Source: Sphingomonadales bacterium (GTDB taxonomy: Bacteria; Bacteroidota; Bacteroidia; UBA7662). Taken from it: a stretch of DNA of 7,945 nt. Numbering within the stretch: the stretch's first letter is position 1; every line of letters begins with the position of its first letter. Below, piece by piece: positions 1 to 6,821 of the stretch. The position numbers were made by a program, and so were the translations under genes. The stretch covers positions 1 to 7,945 of the forward strand of contig VHAW01000078.1 of assembly GCA_016872225.1 (NCBI GenBank), written 5' to 3'. Below the pieces are notes generated by a model, which made no database searches, was not told the DNA's origin, and worked only from the letters and a program-made list of their open reading frames with translations.

Positions 1-2
1 CC

Positions 3-587
3 GTCATCGAGCGCATGCGCCAAATGCCTGATCTCAAGTCCTTCCTGTTGGCCTATTTCTTTACCTGCGCCGGATTGCAGACTATTATGCTGATGGCCAC
101 GCTCTTTGGGGAGGAGGTCCTGGGCTTGCCCAGGGAGCGTCTGATTGCGGTAATCCTTTTGATCCAATTGATTGCCATCGCGGGTTCATTCGGATTTGCA
201 CGAGGAGCGACTCGCTTTGGGAATCTACGATTGTTGATGGTAACCTCCTTGGTTTGGGTTGCGGTTTGTGTTGCGGCGGCCCAGGTGACGCAAGAATACC
301 AATTTTATATCATGGCCGCGGTGGTGGGAGTGATTATGGGCGGCTCGCAGACCTTGTTACGCAGCACCTATGCCAAAATGATTCCGCTAAATACCCTCAA
401 CAATGCCTCATTTTTTTCGTTTTACGATTTGACCGAGAAGTTCGCCATTGTGTTTGGGACCTTCAGCTTTGGTTTTATCAACGAATGGACCGGTTCCATG
501 CGGAATTCTGCCCTCTTTCTCGCCCTTTATTTTATTATCGGTATCTATTTTTTTAGTGTCACCCGCAGGCGTGTTGTTTACCGCTAA
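3..587 (+). CDS. UMF1-family MFS transporter, C-terminal part (5' end outside window)
   Basis: Integral inner-membrane transporter of the major facilitator superfamily. It resembles the UMF1 group (bacterial relatives of Atg22), whose substrates are poorly known. The frame is open from base 3, so the gene enters from the left; the Met at 15 is internal. About 194 residues remain, containing five or six hydrophobic segments. Family-like blocks are visible: FLLAYFFTCAGLQTIM near the start (the A/G-x-QTI block), GGSQTLLRSTYAKMIP in the middle (a strongly conserved loop and helix start), then FFSFYDLTEKFA and EWTGSMRNS towards the end. The protein ends in a short basic tail (TRRRVVYR), as expected for a cytoplasmic C-terminus. 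The stop lies 18 bp before the LutA-like gene, so co-transcription is likely. Family assignment is good; the substrate is unknown. Confidence 0.85.
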   Translation, partial: VIERMRQMPDLKSFLLAYFFTCAGLQTIMLMATLFGEEVLGLPRERLIAVILLIQLIAIAGSFGFARGATRFGNLRLLMVTSLVWVAVCVAAAQVTQEYQFYIMAAVVGVIMGGSQTLLRSTYAKMIPLNTLNNASFFSFYDLTEKFAIVFGTFSFGFINEWTGSMRNSALFLALYFIIGIYFFSVTRRRVVYR

Positions 588-605
588 ATAAAATTATAAG
601 TTGTT

Positions 606-1379
606 ATGAATCTTTTGGATGATTGGGGTTCCTGTGCCGACTTGGATTTGTTCGTGCCTTGCTTTGTAGATCAGTTTTATCCGGAGGCCGCCTTTGCGGC
701 GGTGCAGGTTTTGGAGGCCTTGGGTTGTACAGTGCATTGTCCTTCGGGCCAGACCTGTTGCGGGCAGCCGGCCTACAACGCTGGATTTTGGGACGAAGCC
801 AAGCCCGTAGTCTGCAAGTGGTTGCGTGACTTTGCACCGGCATCGCAAGGAAATCCTCGGCCTGTGGTGGTTCTGTCAAGTTCCTGCACGGGCATGGTGC
901 GCAATGCGTACGGTGATCTGTTGTCCGCTGATAGCGAAGGTTTTTTGGAATGGCAGACCATTCGTCCTCGGGTTTTTGAGTGGGTGGAATTTGTGCATGC
1001 CCATCCTCGTTTCAACGATTTGAAATTTCATTTTCCCCATAAGGTTTCGTATCACGATGCATGCTCGGCTTTGAGGGAGTGCGGGATCCGTTCCCAGGTC
1101 AGGGACTTGTTGGCCCAGGTCGAAGGACTTGAATTGATTGAGCTTCCGGATGGGGAGACCTGTTGCGGCTTTGGAGGAACTTTTGCGTTGAAGTTTGAGG
1201 GAATTTCCACGGCCATGGCCGATCAGAAAATTCAACATTATTTGGACACCGGGGCGGAGTATTTGGTGAGTGCGGATATGTCCTGCCTTATGCATTTGCA
1301 GGCTTATGCCGATCGTCAAAAGACTGGAGTTCGCAGCCTTCATCTGGCGCAGGTTCTTGCGCAAGGTTTGAACCAATAG
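606..1379 (+). CDS. lutA: LutA/YkgE-like (Fe-S)-binding oxidoreductase subunit
   Basis: This is a 257-residue protein made of two CCG (cysteine-rich) domains. The family is known from LutA of the LutABC L-lactate oxidation complex and from E. coli YkgE. CCG domains usually bind an iron-sulfur cluster or support disulfide/electron-transfer chemistry. Both cysteine sets are complete: Cys19, Cys51-Cys52-Gly (GQTCCGQP) and Cys94 (SSSCTGM) in the first, and Cys153 (YHDACSALRE), Cys186-Cys187-Gly (GETCCGFGG) and Cys227 (MSCLMH) in the second. The length is close to that of single-gene LutA proteins. The ATG at 606 is the only sensible start and no clear ribosome-binding site precedes it. No lutB or lutC follows, so the partners must lie elsewhere or the protein works in another complex. 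The symbol reflects family resemblance; the physiological substrate is inferred, not shown. Confidence 0.88.
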   Translation: MNLLDDWGSCADLDLFVPCFVDQFYPEAAFAAVQVLEALGCTVHCPSGQTCCGQPAYNAGFWDEAKPVVCKWLRDFAPASQGNPRPVVVLSSSCTGMVRNAYGDLLSADSEGFLEWQTIRPRVFEWVEFVHAHPRFNDLKFHFPHKVSYHDACSALRECGIRSQVRDLLAQVEGLELIELPDGETCCGFGGTFALKFEGISTAMADQKIQHYLDTGAEYLVSADMSCLMHLQAYADRQKTGVRSLHLAQVLAQGLNQ

Positions 1380-1439
1380 CCGATAGCAAGTGCTCAGGAT
1401 TCTGCCAAAGGTGGATCAAGCTTTGCGGAGCATTGGTCA

Positions 1440-1580
1440 GTAGAGGGTCTGCAAGGATGGTTGAAGCGCGTTTTTCTACGCATTGGCTGAAGCGAAGAGC
1501 ATGCCCGCATCGTCGAGGGGGTGCTCTTGGCGGCAGATCTCAAAGGCATTGATTCACACGGGGTCCGCAAAAGGGTAAGG
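1440..1580 (+). pseudogene. Decayed N-terminal fragment of a malate/L-lactate dehydrogenase (Ldh_2 family)
   Basis: Reading codons from 1443 gives GLQGWLKRVFLRIG, a TGA stop at 1488-1490, then SEEHARIVEGVLLAADLKG followed by IDSHGV. This matches the start of Ldh_2-family NAD(P)-dependent dehydrogenases (malate, L-lactate, ureidoglycolate and related). In these a helix of the type L-x-x-F-L-x-x-x-G is followed by S-E-E-H-A, then by a conserved A-D-L-x-G-I-D-S-H-G-V block carrying the family's histidine. After the SHGV block the likeness fades and the sequence enters the 23-bp repeat at 1577. The remaining 300 or so residues of such an enzyme are absent, so this is a relic with an in-frame stop and a large deletion. 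It shares its reading frame with the lutA-like gene upstream. The match rests on motif recognition by eye, without a database search. Confidence 0.62.
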
Positions 1581-1652
1581 CTTGGCAGCCTTGGCAATCA
1601 AGGCTTGGCAGCCTTGGCAATCAAGGCTTGGCAGCCTTGGCAATTAAGGCTT
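1577..1652. repeat. 23-bp tandem repeat, about 3.3 copies, with overlapping palindromes
   Basis: Copies lie at 1577-1599, 1600-1622 and 1623-1645, with a partial fourth at 1646-1652. Copies 1 and 2 are identical. Copy 3 differs only in its last base (T for C). Each unit holds a 6-bp hairpin, AAGGCT-TGGC-AGCCTT (1577-1592 in copy 1). A second overlapping hairpin crosses the copy boundary, GCCTTG-GCAAT-CAAGGC (1588-1604). The period is not a multiple of three, so this is not a coding repeat. It begins where the Ldh_2 relic loses its likeness to the family. No T-run follows, so it is not a standard terminator. Near-perfect identity suggests recent duplication. Confidence 0.9.
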
Positions 1653-1906
1653 TGACGGGTTCTGAGGATTACAGGGGCCGTATTATGAGATGGTCCCGGG
1701 TTTTCCTCGATGAAGGACTTGTTCTTCACCGAAGGCCCGAATGAGATCATAGCTCAAAGTGGCCTTAGGAGGAAATTCCCTTCAACGGTGAGGGTCGCAG
1801 GGTTCTCATTGGCCCGGGAATGTTCTTGGATTTCCCTATGCCTGACGCAATGTAAGGGTCAATTTTGCGTTGATAGTCCGTAATTTGCAAACCTAATCCA
1901 AGAAGA
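1653..1906. other. Non-coding stretch before the ybaB-like gene, no recognised content
   Basis: I translated the forward frames and looked over the reverse strand, and found no product I recognise. One forward frame runs from the repeat to a TGA at about 1740. Another short stretch ends in a TAA near 1855. Neither resembles a known domain, although either could be further gene debris. AGGAGG at 1767-1772 looks like a ribosome-binding site but has no start codon at a suitable distance. The promoter of the downstream cluster is expected here. TTTTG (1863-1867) and TAATTTG (1881-1887) are reminiscent of Bacteroidota elements, but their spacing of about 13 bp is too short to call. Confidence 0.5.
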
Positions 1907-2242
1907 ATGTTTGATTTGTTCGGAATGATGGACAAGATTGGCAAGCTCAAAGAGGCTGTCGAGGATGTCCGCAACCAGTGCGATCGTATTGAGGTGACCC
2001 AGCGCTCCGAGAACGGGGAGGTGGAAGTGGTGTGCACTGCCAACAAGAAAATCGTATCCATCAAGACCCTTCCGGGATACCTGAATCCAGAGAATGCCTC
2101 CGCCTTGGATGCTTTGTTAGCAACCACAGTGGATGCGGCATTGCGGGAAGCCCACCGCACCCACAAAGAATTGTTCCAAAAATCCACTGAAGGTTTGATC
2201 CCCAATATTCCCGGTTTGGATTTATCCAAATTCCTTTCGTAG
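1907..2242 (+). CDS. YbaB/EbfC-family nucleoid-associated protein
   Basis: A small protein of 111 residues; the YbaB/EbfC family forms dimers that bind DNA and is thought to act in nucleoid organisation or gene regulation. The N-terminus (MFDLFGMMDKIGKLKEAVED) forms the expected amphipathic helix. A central beta region follows, with the typical NGEVEVVCTANKKIVSIK pattern (roughly residues 36-53). A long helix then runs over DALLATTVDAALREAHRTHKE. The tail contains PNIPGLDLSKFL, similar to the PN-x-PGL ending seen in Bacteroidota members. Length fits the family (100-115). The ATG at 1907 has a purine-rich AAGAAGA directly before it, which is too close to be a classical ribosome-binding site. 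It is probably the first gene of the cluster running through lepB. In many bacteria ybaB sits beside dnaX and recR, but not here. Confidence 0.85.
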   Translation: MFDLFGMMDKIGKLKEAVEDVRNQCDRIEVTQRSENGEVEVVCTANKKIVSIKTLPGYLNPENASALDALLATTVDAALREAHRTHKELFQKSTEGLIPNIPGLDLSKFLS

Positions 2243-2279
2243 AAAGTAAGTTGTAAGGCACAAGAATTTCGAACGAAAG

Positions 2280-2735
2280 ATGGTTTGGCATCCTGCCTTG
2301 GTTCATTTCCCCATCGCCTTCCTCACGGCAGCTTGGCTGGCCGAAACGGTGCGCATGCACAACCGTGTCGGACTACACACCGACTCATGGGAATTTTTAT
2401 CGCGCATCATGCTGGTTGCGGCAATCCCGGTCTTGGCTTTAGCGATGATTAGCGGGAGCCTTGCCGAGGATGGGTTGGTGCAAGCGGTTGGGCAAGGTAT
2501 GGAGCAGGCTGCCCACGATTGGTTGGAACGGCATGAGCTGATGGGTTACTTGAACGGGGCTTTGGCGACGCTGCTCGCGATGTGGCGTACCGTAAGGGCC
2601 AAGGCCATGAATGTGCAGGAGCATCGCATCTACTGGGGTGCCTTTACCGTGGTTATGGTTCTTCTCACCGTGGGGTCTTGGATGGGTGGCCAATTGGTTT
2701 ACGAATACGGAATGGGCAACAAACATTCCCCCTAA
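2280..2735 (+). CDS. DUF2231-family membrane protein
   Basis: A protein of 151 residues with four predicted membrane segments: about residues 7-24, 41-61, 88-103 and 119-139. It opens with HPALVHFPIAF (His4, His9), the signature of the DUF2231 family, and ends with GGQLVYEYGMG, the usual closing GG-x-LVY-x-x-G block. His79 and His85 (AHDWLERHELMGY) lie just ahead of the third segment. The histidines near membrane segments are often read as possible metal or haem ligands, but no biochemical function is settled for the family, so none is assigned here. The start is the ATG at 2280, which places the His motif right at the N-terminus as in other members. It lies 37 bp after the ybaB-like gene and 33 bp before lepB, so it is probably co-transcribed with both. 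Confidence 0.85.
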   Translation: MVWHPALVHFPIAFLTAAWLAETVRMHNRVGLHTDSWEFLSRIMLVAAIPVLALAMISGSLAEDGLVQAVGQGMEQAAHDWLERHELMGYLNGALATLLAMWRTVRAKAMNVQEHRIYWGAFTVVMVLLTVGSWMGGQLVYEYGMGNKHSP

Positions 2736-2768
2736 AATTTTTCAATAAATAACATAAAAGATAATTTC

Positions 2769-3899
2769 ATGAATTGGAATCCTTTTCGATCAAAAACCGC
2801 ATCGTCCTCCAAAGAGTCTAACAAAGCGGCCCCAATTCGCTCCAAGTCCAAGACCAGGGAATGGCTTGAGGCCATTGTTTTTGCGGTGGTCGTGGCGACG
2901 TTCATTCGAACTTTTGTGGTGGAGGCCTATACCATCCCGACTCCTTCGATGGAAAAAAGTTTGATGGTCGGGGATTTTCTTTTGGTAAGCAAATTGAGTT
3001 ACGGCCCACGCCTACCGATGACCTTGTTGGCCTTTCCTTTGGCCCATAACACCATGCCGCTCTTGGGTGGTCCTTCTTATTTCGAAAAGCCGTCCATAGG
3101 CTACCACCGACTATGGGGTTGGAGCAAGATTCGTAACAACGATGTGGTGGTTTTCAATTACCCGATGGACGATACGCGTCCGGTGGATAAGCGCGACAAT
3201 TATATTAAGCGTTGCGTGGGCATTCCGGGCGATACCCTCCGCCTGGTGAACAGGGCCTTGTATATCAATGGTAAATTGGTGGATGAGCCCAAAAACAGCC
3301 AGCATCGTTATCATTTAAAAACCGATGGATATGGATTTAATCCTATGGTCTTGCGCAAGATGGATGTTAGCGAAGGGGGGCAGGTCACTGCGCAAGGGGA
3401 TTTTATTTTCGGCCTGACCAAGGAGAATGCCGCCAAGATGAAAAATTTCGCGAACGTGAGGCTTGTGGAGCCCTACACGGCCCCAGCGCAGATGTTTACC
3501 GAAGAAGTGTTTCCGCACCATGCGCATTATCCCTGGAACATTGATCAGTACGGTCCTGTGGTAATTCCTGCCGTGGGGATGCGTATGCCTTTGGATACCC
3601 ACAATCTGACGATTTACCGCAGGGTCATTGAGGTTTACGAGGGGAATACCGTAGAGGTTCGTCAGGGTAAAATCTTGATTAACGGGAAGCAAGCTGATTC
3701 CTATACCTTTCAGATGAATTATTACTGGATGATGGGGGATAACCGTCACAATTCCTTGGACTCAAGGTATTGGGGATTTGTTCCCGAAGATCATGTGGTC
3801 GGCAAAGCGGTGATGGTATGGCTGAGTTTGGATTACCAGAAGCCCTTCTTCTCCAAAGTGCGTTGGAAGCGTTTGTTCAGCTCCGTGTCGTCGCTGTAG
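2769..3899 (+). CDS. lepB: Signal peptidase I
   Basis: Membrane-bound serine protease (family S26) that removes signal peptides from exported proteins on the outer face of the inner membrane. A basic N-terminus of about 30 residues is followed by one membrane segment (about 33-51). The catalytic serine is Ser60 in TIPTPSMEKSL. The lysine base is Lys147 in NYIKRCVGIPGDTL. The late conserved block MMGDNRHNSLDSRYWGFVP lies at about 321-340, followed by VVGKAVMVW. Between the lysine block and the GDN block there is a long extra region (about 165-320), which makes the protein longer than E. coli LepB in that part; such inserts are usual in Bacteroidota. All catalytic residues are present, so it should be active. 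The ATG at 2769 lies in an A/T-rich leader without a clear ribosome-binding site. Confidence 0.95.
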   Translation: MNWNPFRSKTASSSKESNKAAPIRSKSKTREWLEAIVFAVVVATFIRTFVVEAYTIPTPSMEKSLMVGDFLLVSKLSYGPRLPMTLLAFPLAHNTMPLLGGPSYFEKPSIGYHRLWGWSKIRNNDVVVFNYPMDDTRPVDKRDNYIKRCVGIPGDTLRLVNRALYINGKLVDEPKNSQHRYHLKTDGYGFNPMVLRKMDVSEGGQVTAQGDFIFGLTKENAAKMKNFANVRLVEPYTAPAQMFTEEVFPHHAHYPWNIDQYGPVVIPAVGMRMPLDTHNLTIYRRVIEVYEGNTVEVRQGKILINGKQADSYTFQMNYYWMMGDNRHNSLDSRYWGFVPEDHVVGKAVMVWLSLDYQKPFFSKVRWKRLFSSVSSL

Positions 3900-3919
3900 A
3901 GTATCGTGCAGCTTTCCCC

Positions 3920-4918
3920 ATGGTTTACAGGCTTTTATACGCTTTGGTGGGTTGGTGTAGAGCCCTCTATTTTAGCCGGATTAGCCTCCAAAATTTGCCT
4001 GAAGATTGGCAAAAGAATGTGGACCCCTATCGACCCCGTATGCTCTGTGCTAACCACCCCTCATCTTTTTTGGATGCCGTTTTGGTTGCTAGTTTCTTGT
4101 CCTTTCCTTTGGGCTTTTTAGGCAGAGGCGATGCTTTTACGCCTCGATTTGGCAAGTTTCTCCGCAGGCATTTTCACATGATGCCGGTTTGGAGGCATCG
4201 GGAGGGTTACGCCAATGTGCATCGCAATTACGAAACTTTTGACGAGGCCAACCGATATTGGTCTAAAGGCGGTTCGTTAATTATTTTCTCGGAAGGCCTT
4301 TGCGTTCAAGAATGGAAGCTTAGGCCCCTTCCCAAGGGGAGTGCACGCATGGTTTGGAATGCGTTTCAAGAAGGTTTGGATCTGGAGATTGTTCCGGTGG
4401 GCATCAATTATGAACATTTTAACGGTCCAGGTAAAACGGCCGATATTCGCTTTGGGGATACGGTCATGGCGAGTCAATTGATGCAACGATTTCAGGAGGA
4501 TTCGTTTGCGGAGGAGGGTCGTTTACGGGAAACCGTCTTTTTGTTGCGATTCAACCGTTGGCTGGAAAAGGAACTCCGAGCTTTGGTGGTTCATGCCTCC
4601 AGTCAAGCGGTGGCTTGTGGTTTGGAGGGAAGCACAGGGAATACAGCATCTCCTCTGCAACCTACTCGAAATCGTTCATGGCTTGTTGCCAGTACGCGAC
4701 TTCTCCATGCACCTTACTATTTTCCTTTGAAGGCTTGGTGTAAGAAGGCTTGCCGCGATACCGTGCATTACGATGCGGTACTTTTCGCCATTCTGATGTT
4801 GACTTATCCTTTGTTTTTGATGGTTTTAGCGATCAGTCTGGTCAAGGTTTTCGGTTGGATGGGGATCCTGGCACTAGTGTTATGGCCGGTTTCGGCTTTT
4901 TTTAGTCGTTACGCTTAG
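3920..4918 (+). CDS. PlsC-like acyltransferase (1-acylglycerol-3-phosphate or glycerol-3-phosphate acyltransferase type)
   Basis: A 332-residue membrane-associated lysophospholipid acyltransferase, likely to transfer acyl chains during phospholipid synthesis. Motif I is CANHPSSFLDAVL (His46, Asp52). Motif III is IIFSEGLCVQEWKLRPLPKG (about 121-140), carrying the EG pair and the following KG. Motif IV is EIVPVGINY (about 156-164). The spacing between His and Asp is five residues, as in the Gat1/Gpt2-like branch, instead of the classical four. A hydrophobic C-terminus (about 285-325) should form one or two membrane helices. The frame is open upstream into the end of lepB (to 3770), but those codons are shadow translation. 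The ATG at 3920, 20 bp after the lepB stop, gives the natural N-terminus. The 3' end overlaps the convergent VOC gene by 17 bp. The exact substrate cannot be read from sequence. Confidence 0.85.
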   Translation: MVYRLLYALVGWCRALYFSRISLQNLPEDWQKNVDPYRPRMLCANHPSSFLDAVLVASFLSFPLGFLGRGDAFTPRFGKFLRRHFHMMPVWRHREGYANVHRNYETFDEANRYWSKGGSLIIFSEGLCVQEWKLRPLPKGSARMVWNAFQEGLDLEIVPVGINYEHFNGPGKTADIRFGDTVMASQLMQRFQEDSFAEEGRLRETVFLLRFNRWLEKELRALVVHASSQAVACGLEGSTGNTASPLQPTRNRSWLVASTRLLHAPYYFPLKAWCKKACRDTVHYDAVLFAILMLTYPLFLMVLAISLVKVFGWMGILALVLWPVSAFFSRYA

Positions 4919-5951
4919 ACCAACCCATGATGCGTAACATCCAATCGGGCAAAACTTTGTACATGCCTCGGCGCTGCAAATCCAGGTAGATTCCCAGGGG
5001 TTTGAACAAAGGGACTTTGTGGGTTTCTACCAATTCAATGAGGGTGCCGTCGGGATCCTCGATGTAGGCGAAGCGTCCACCTGCTTTGCCCATGCGAAAG
5101 GTTTGATCGCTGTCCACCGTGAAGGCATGGCCCATGGATTCGGCTCTGTTCTTGAGGCCTTCAAGATTGATCGCATCGAAGCAGAGGTGAATGAAACCTC
5201 GGTCTCCCCAACAACGTCCTTCGAAAATTGGGCGGCCTAGGCCGTCGAGTCTTTGGATCAATTCCAGGCGGGTATTGCCAAGCAGGCGGGAAAAGGCCCC
5301 GAAATTCTCGCCAACTTTTCGCAGAAGCACGCGGCGAACTTCGGTGTCCTCGGGGAGGTCCGCAAAGACACCGCTGCGATCGTAAACTACTTCCCGAATT
5401 CCCAGAACCTGGGTGTAGAAGGCGACCGCACGATCCATATCACTGACTCCGATGACCGCGCCGCAAACACCGCCTACGGCCAATGGTTCGGCGTTGAACC
5501 AACTTTGCCCGTGCACCAATTGGAAACGATTACCCCAGGGATCTTTCATCCAGAAGGTGCGTTCGGCCAAAGGATCCTCGACCATGGACTTGGTGGCAAT
5601 GCCTTTGGCTGCCAAGAGTTCGTGGAAGGCGGGGACGTTTTTGGCTTTGATTTTGAGAGCATAAATCCCCAGATCGCCGAGGCGTGGTGGTTGTGCCGGG
5701 GCGACCGGAAGTCGGTTGATGTATTGCCAGATTTCAAATCCACCGCCTCCCGCCATGTTCAATGCGAGGACAGCTCTGCGCTTCTCGGGGATGTCTGCGG
5801 TGTAACGGGTCATGAGCTCGGCGACCCCGGTATCGTCAAAGACGGGCACATTCATGCCCAGGACTTTGCGGTACCATTTCCAGCTGACTTCCAAATCGGC
5901 TACGCCGATGCCTGCCTGTTGAATGCCGGTAAGGTAGGGGAGGGTACTCAT
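4902..5951 (-). CDS. Two-domain VOC (glyoxalase/extradiol dioxygenase-type) family protein
   Basis: A 349-residue protein made of two vicinal-oxygen-chelate domains, about 5-150 and 160-310. Each opens with the helix and strand pattern of the fold (GIGVADLEVSWKWYRKVLGM; IGVSDMDRAVAFYTQVLGI) and closes with a DP-x-G block (KDPWGNRFQLV; EDPDGTLIELVE). Possible metal ligands in the second domain are Glu230 (LELIQ), His255 (FIHLCF) and Glu306 (IELVE). The first domain keeps Glu73 (FEIWQY) but shows Gln at positions where a ligand is common, so only the second domain may bind metal. I associate this arrangement with a conserved Bacteroidota protein of unknown reaction. Relatives include glyoxalase I, extradiol dioxygenases and methylmalonyl-CoA epimerase; none can be chosen. 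It starts 44 bp downstream of the SDR stop, so the two probably share a transcript. Confidence 0.85.
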   Translation of the reverse strand: MSTLPYLTGIQQAGIGVADLEVSWKWYRKVLGMNVPVFDDTGVAELMTRYTADIPEKRRAVLALNMAGGGGFEIWQYINRLPVAPAQPPRLGDLGIYALKIKAKNVPAFHELLAAKGIATKSMVEDPLAERTFWMKDPWGNRFQLVHGQSWFNAEPLAVGGVCGAVIGVSDMDRAVAFYTQVLGIREVVYDRSGVFADLPEDTEVRRVLLRKVGENFGAFSRLLGNTRLELIQRLDGLGRPIFEGRCWGDRGFIHLCFDAINLEGLKNRAESMGHAFTVDSDQTFRMGKAGGRFAYIEDPDGTLIELVETHKVPLFKPLGIYLDLQRRGMYKVLPDWMLRIMGWSKRND

Positions 5952-5995
5952 GCGAATTGGCTTAAAGGAATGTTAGGTGCATGGGGTTATAAGTC

Positions 5996-6799
5996 TTAAA
6001 CAGGACTGACTTTGAGGGCCAAGCGGCGAAACAGTGGGGGCAGGTAACGGTACAGCCACCATAAGATTTTCTCTTGTCTGGCGACCAGGATCATGCCCTT
6101 GCCGGAGCGCCACGCTTGCCATACCAGGGCCGCACAACGTTCGGCAGGAATTCCGTCTAATTGCCCCGGATCCATGGTGTTATGAGGCTGGCCGGATTCG
6201 CTCAAGGCGTTGAGCGAAATTTGGGTACGAATACGACCTGGGCAGGCGATGCAAATCTGCAGACGGCCATGCTCTTCGAGGGCCATCGTTTCAAAATAAC
6301 CGTGCAAAGCATGTTTGGATGCGGCATAGGAGGAGCGCTGCGGGAAGGGGAAGAGGCCCACCACCGAAGAGATGACCAGAATACCTCCCCTGCTGGGCAA
6401 GGCCGGTAACAAATGTTTGGTCAGGCGAACCGGCCCCAGGTAATTGACCTGCATGAGCTGCAGTTCGGAATCGGCATCCGCATTCCTGGCGGTGGAGCGT
6501 TGCGAAATTCCTGCGTTATTGATGAGCCCGTTTAGGGGCCATCCCAAAGCGAGGATTTGCTGGGCGCAATTTTCGATGGAGTCGTTGTTGGCTAAATCCA
6601 GGTGCAGGGTTTGGCAGCGGGGTGAACCCTTAGCAAGACAAAGACTGGCAACCCGATTCAATTCATCCAGACGTCGGGCCGCAAGGATGAGGGGATGTCC
6701 TCTTCGAGCGGCTTCCAGGGCCAAGGCTTCTCCGATACCCGAACCGGCCCCCGTAATCACGATTGCTTGCTGGGCAGGGTTCGCCTGGGTTGTGTTCAT
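5996..6799 (-). CDS. Short-chain dehydrogenase/reductase (SDR), DHRS7B/11beta-HSD1-like
   Basis: A classical SDR oxidoreductase of 267 residues. Counting from the upstream GTG, the cofactor motif is VITGAGSGIGEA (TGxxxGIG at 22-29). The NNAG block is at 100-103 and the catalytic set is Ser150/Ser151 (VISSV), Tyr164 and Lys168 (YAASK). LAARR after the second strand (46-50) suggests NADP(H) preference. The PGRIRTQISLNALSESG segment and the C-terminal hydrophobic, basic tail (WWLYRYLPPLFRRLAL) resemble DHRS7B and 11beta-HSD1-like SDRs, often membrane associated; the substrate is unknown. The frame can also start at a GTG at 6817, giving 273 residues. I prefer the ATG at 6799 because a promoter element at 6822-6829 would place the transcript start at about 6816, on top of the GTG. 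It is the upstream member of a two-gene unit with the VOC protein. Confidence 0.85.
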   Translation of the reverse strand: MNTTQANPAQQAIVITGAGSGIGEALALEAARRGHPLILAARRLDELNRVASLCLAKGSPRCQTLHLDLANNDSIENCAQQILALGWPLNGLINNAGISQRSTARNADADSELQLMQVNYLGPVRLTKHLLPALPSRGGILVISSVVGLFPFPQRSSYAASKHALHGYFETMALEEHGRLQICIACPGRIRTQISLNALSESGQPHNTMDPGQLDGIPAERCAALVWQAWRSGKGMILVARQEKILWWLYRYLPPLFRRLALKVSPV

Positions 6800-6821
6800 A
6801 CCCTCATAGGTGTTCACCCCT

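Noticed and set aside
1577..1652. Tandem repeat considered as a CRISPR array or transcription terminator
   Set aside because: There are no spacers between units, the unit is only 23 bp, and no T-run follows the hairpins.
1766..1884. Perfect AGGAGG followed by a 32-codon GTG frame (1788-1884), Cys-containing
   Set aside because: The spacing of about 15 bases is too long, the product resembles nothing, and strong Shine-Dalgarno sites are unusual for this kind of genome.
1863..1887. TTTTG and TAATTTG as promoter of the ybaB cluster
   Set aside because: The spacing of about 13 bp is well short of the usual 19 or so, and the second element is not a full TAnnTTTG match.
1765..2229. Minus-strand open frame of 154 codons over the ybaB-like gene
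   Set aside because: The plus strand encodes a clear YbaB/EbfC protein there, and the reverse product shows no family features.
3770..3919. Upstream extension of the acyltransferase frame into lepB
   Set aside because: These codons overlap the conserved C-terminus of signal peptidase I and do not look like an acyltransferase N-terminus; the ATG at 3920 fits better.
5253..5999. Plus-strand open frame of 248 codons opposite the VOC gene
   Set aside because: It is fully antisense to a well-supported two-domain VOC protein and its translation resembles no domain; it is a shadow of codon bias.
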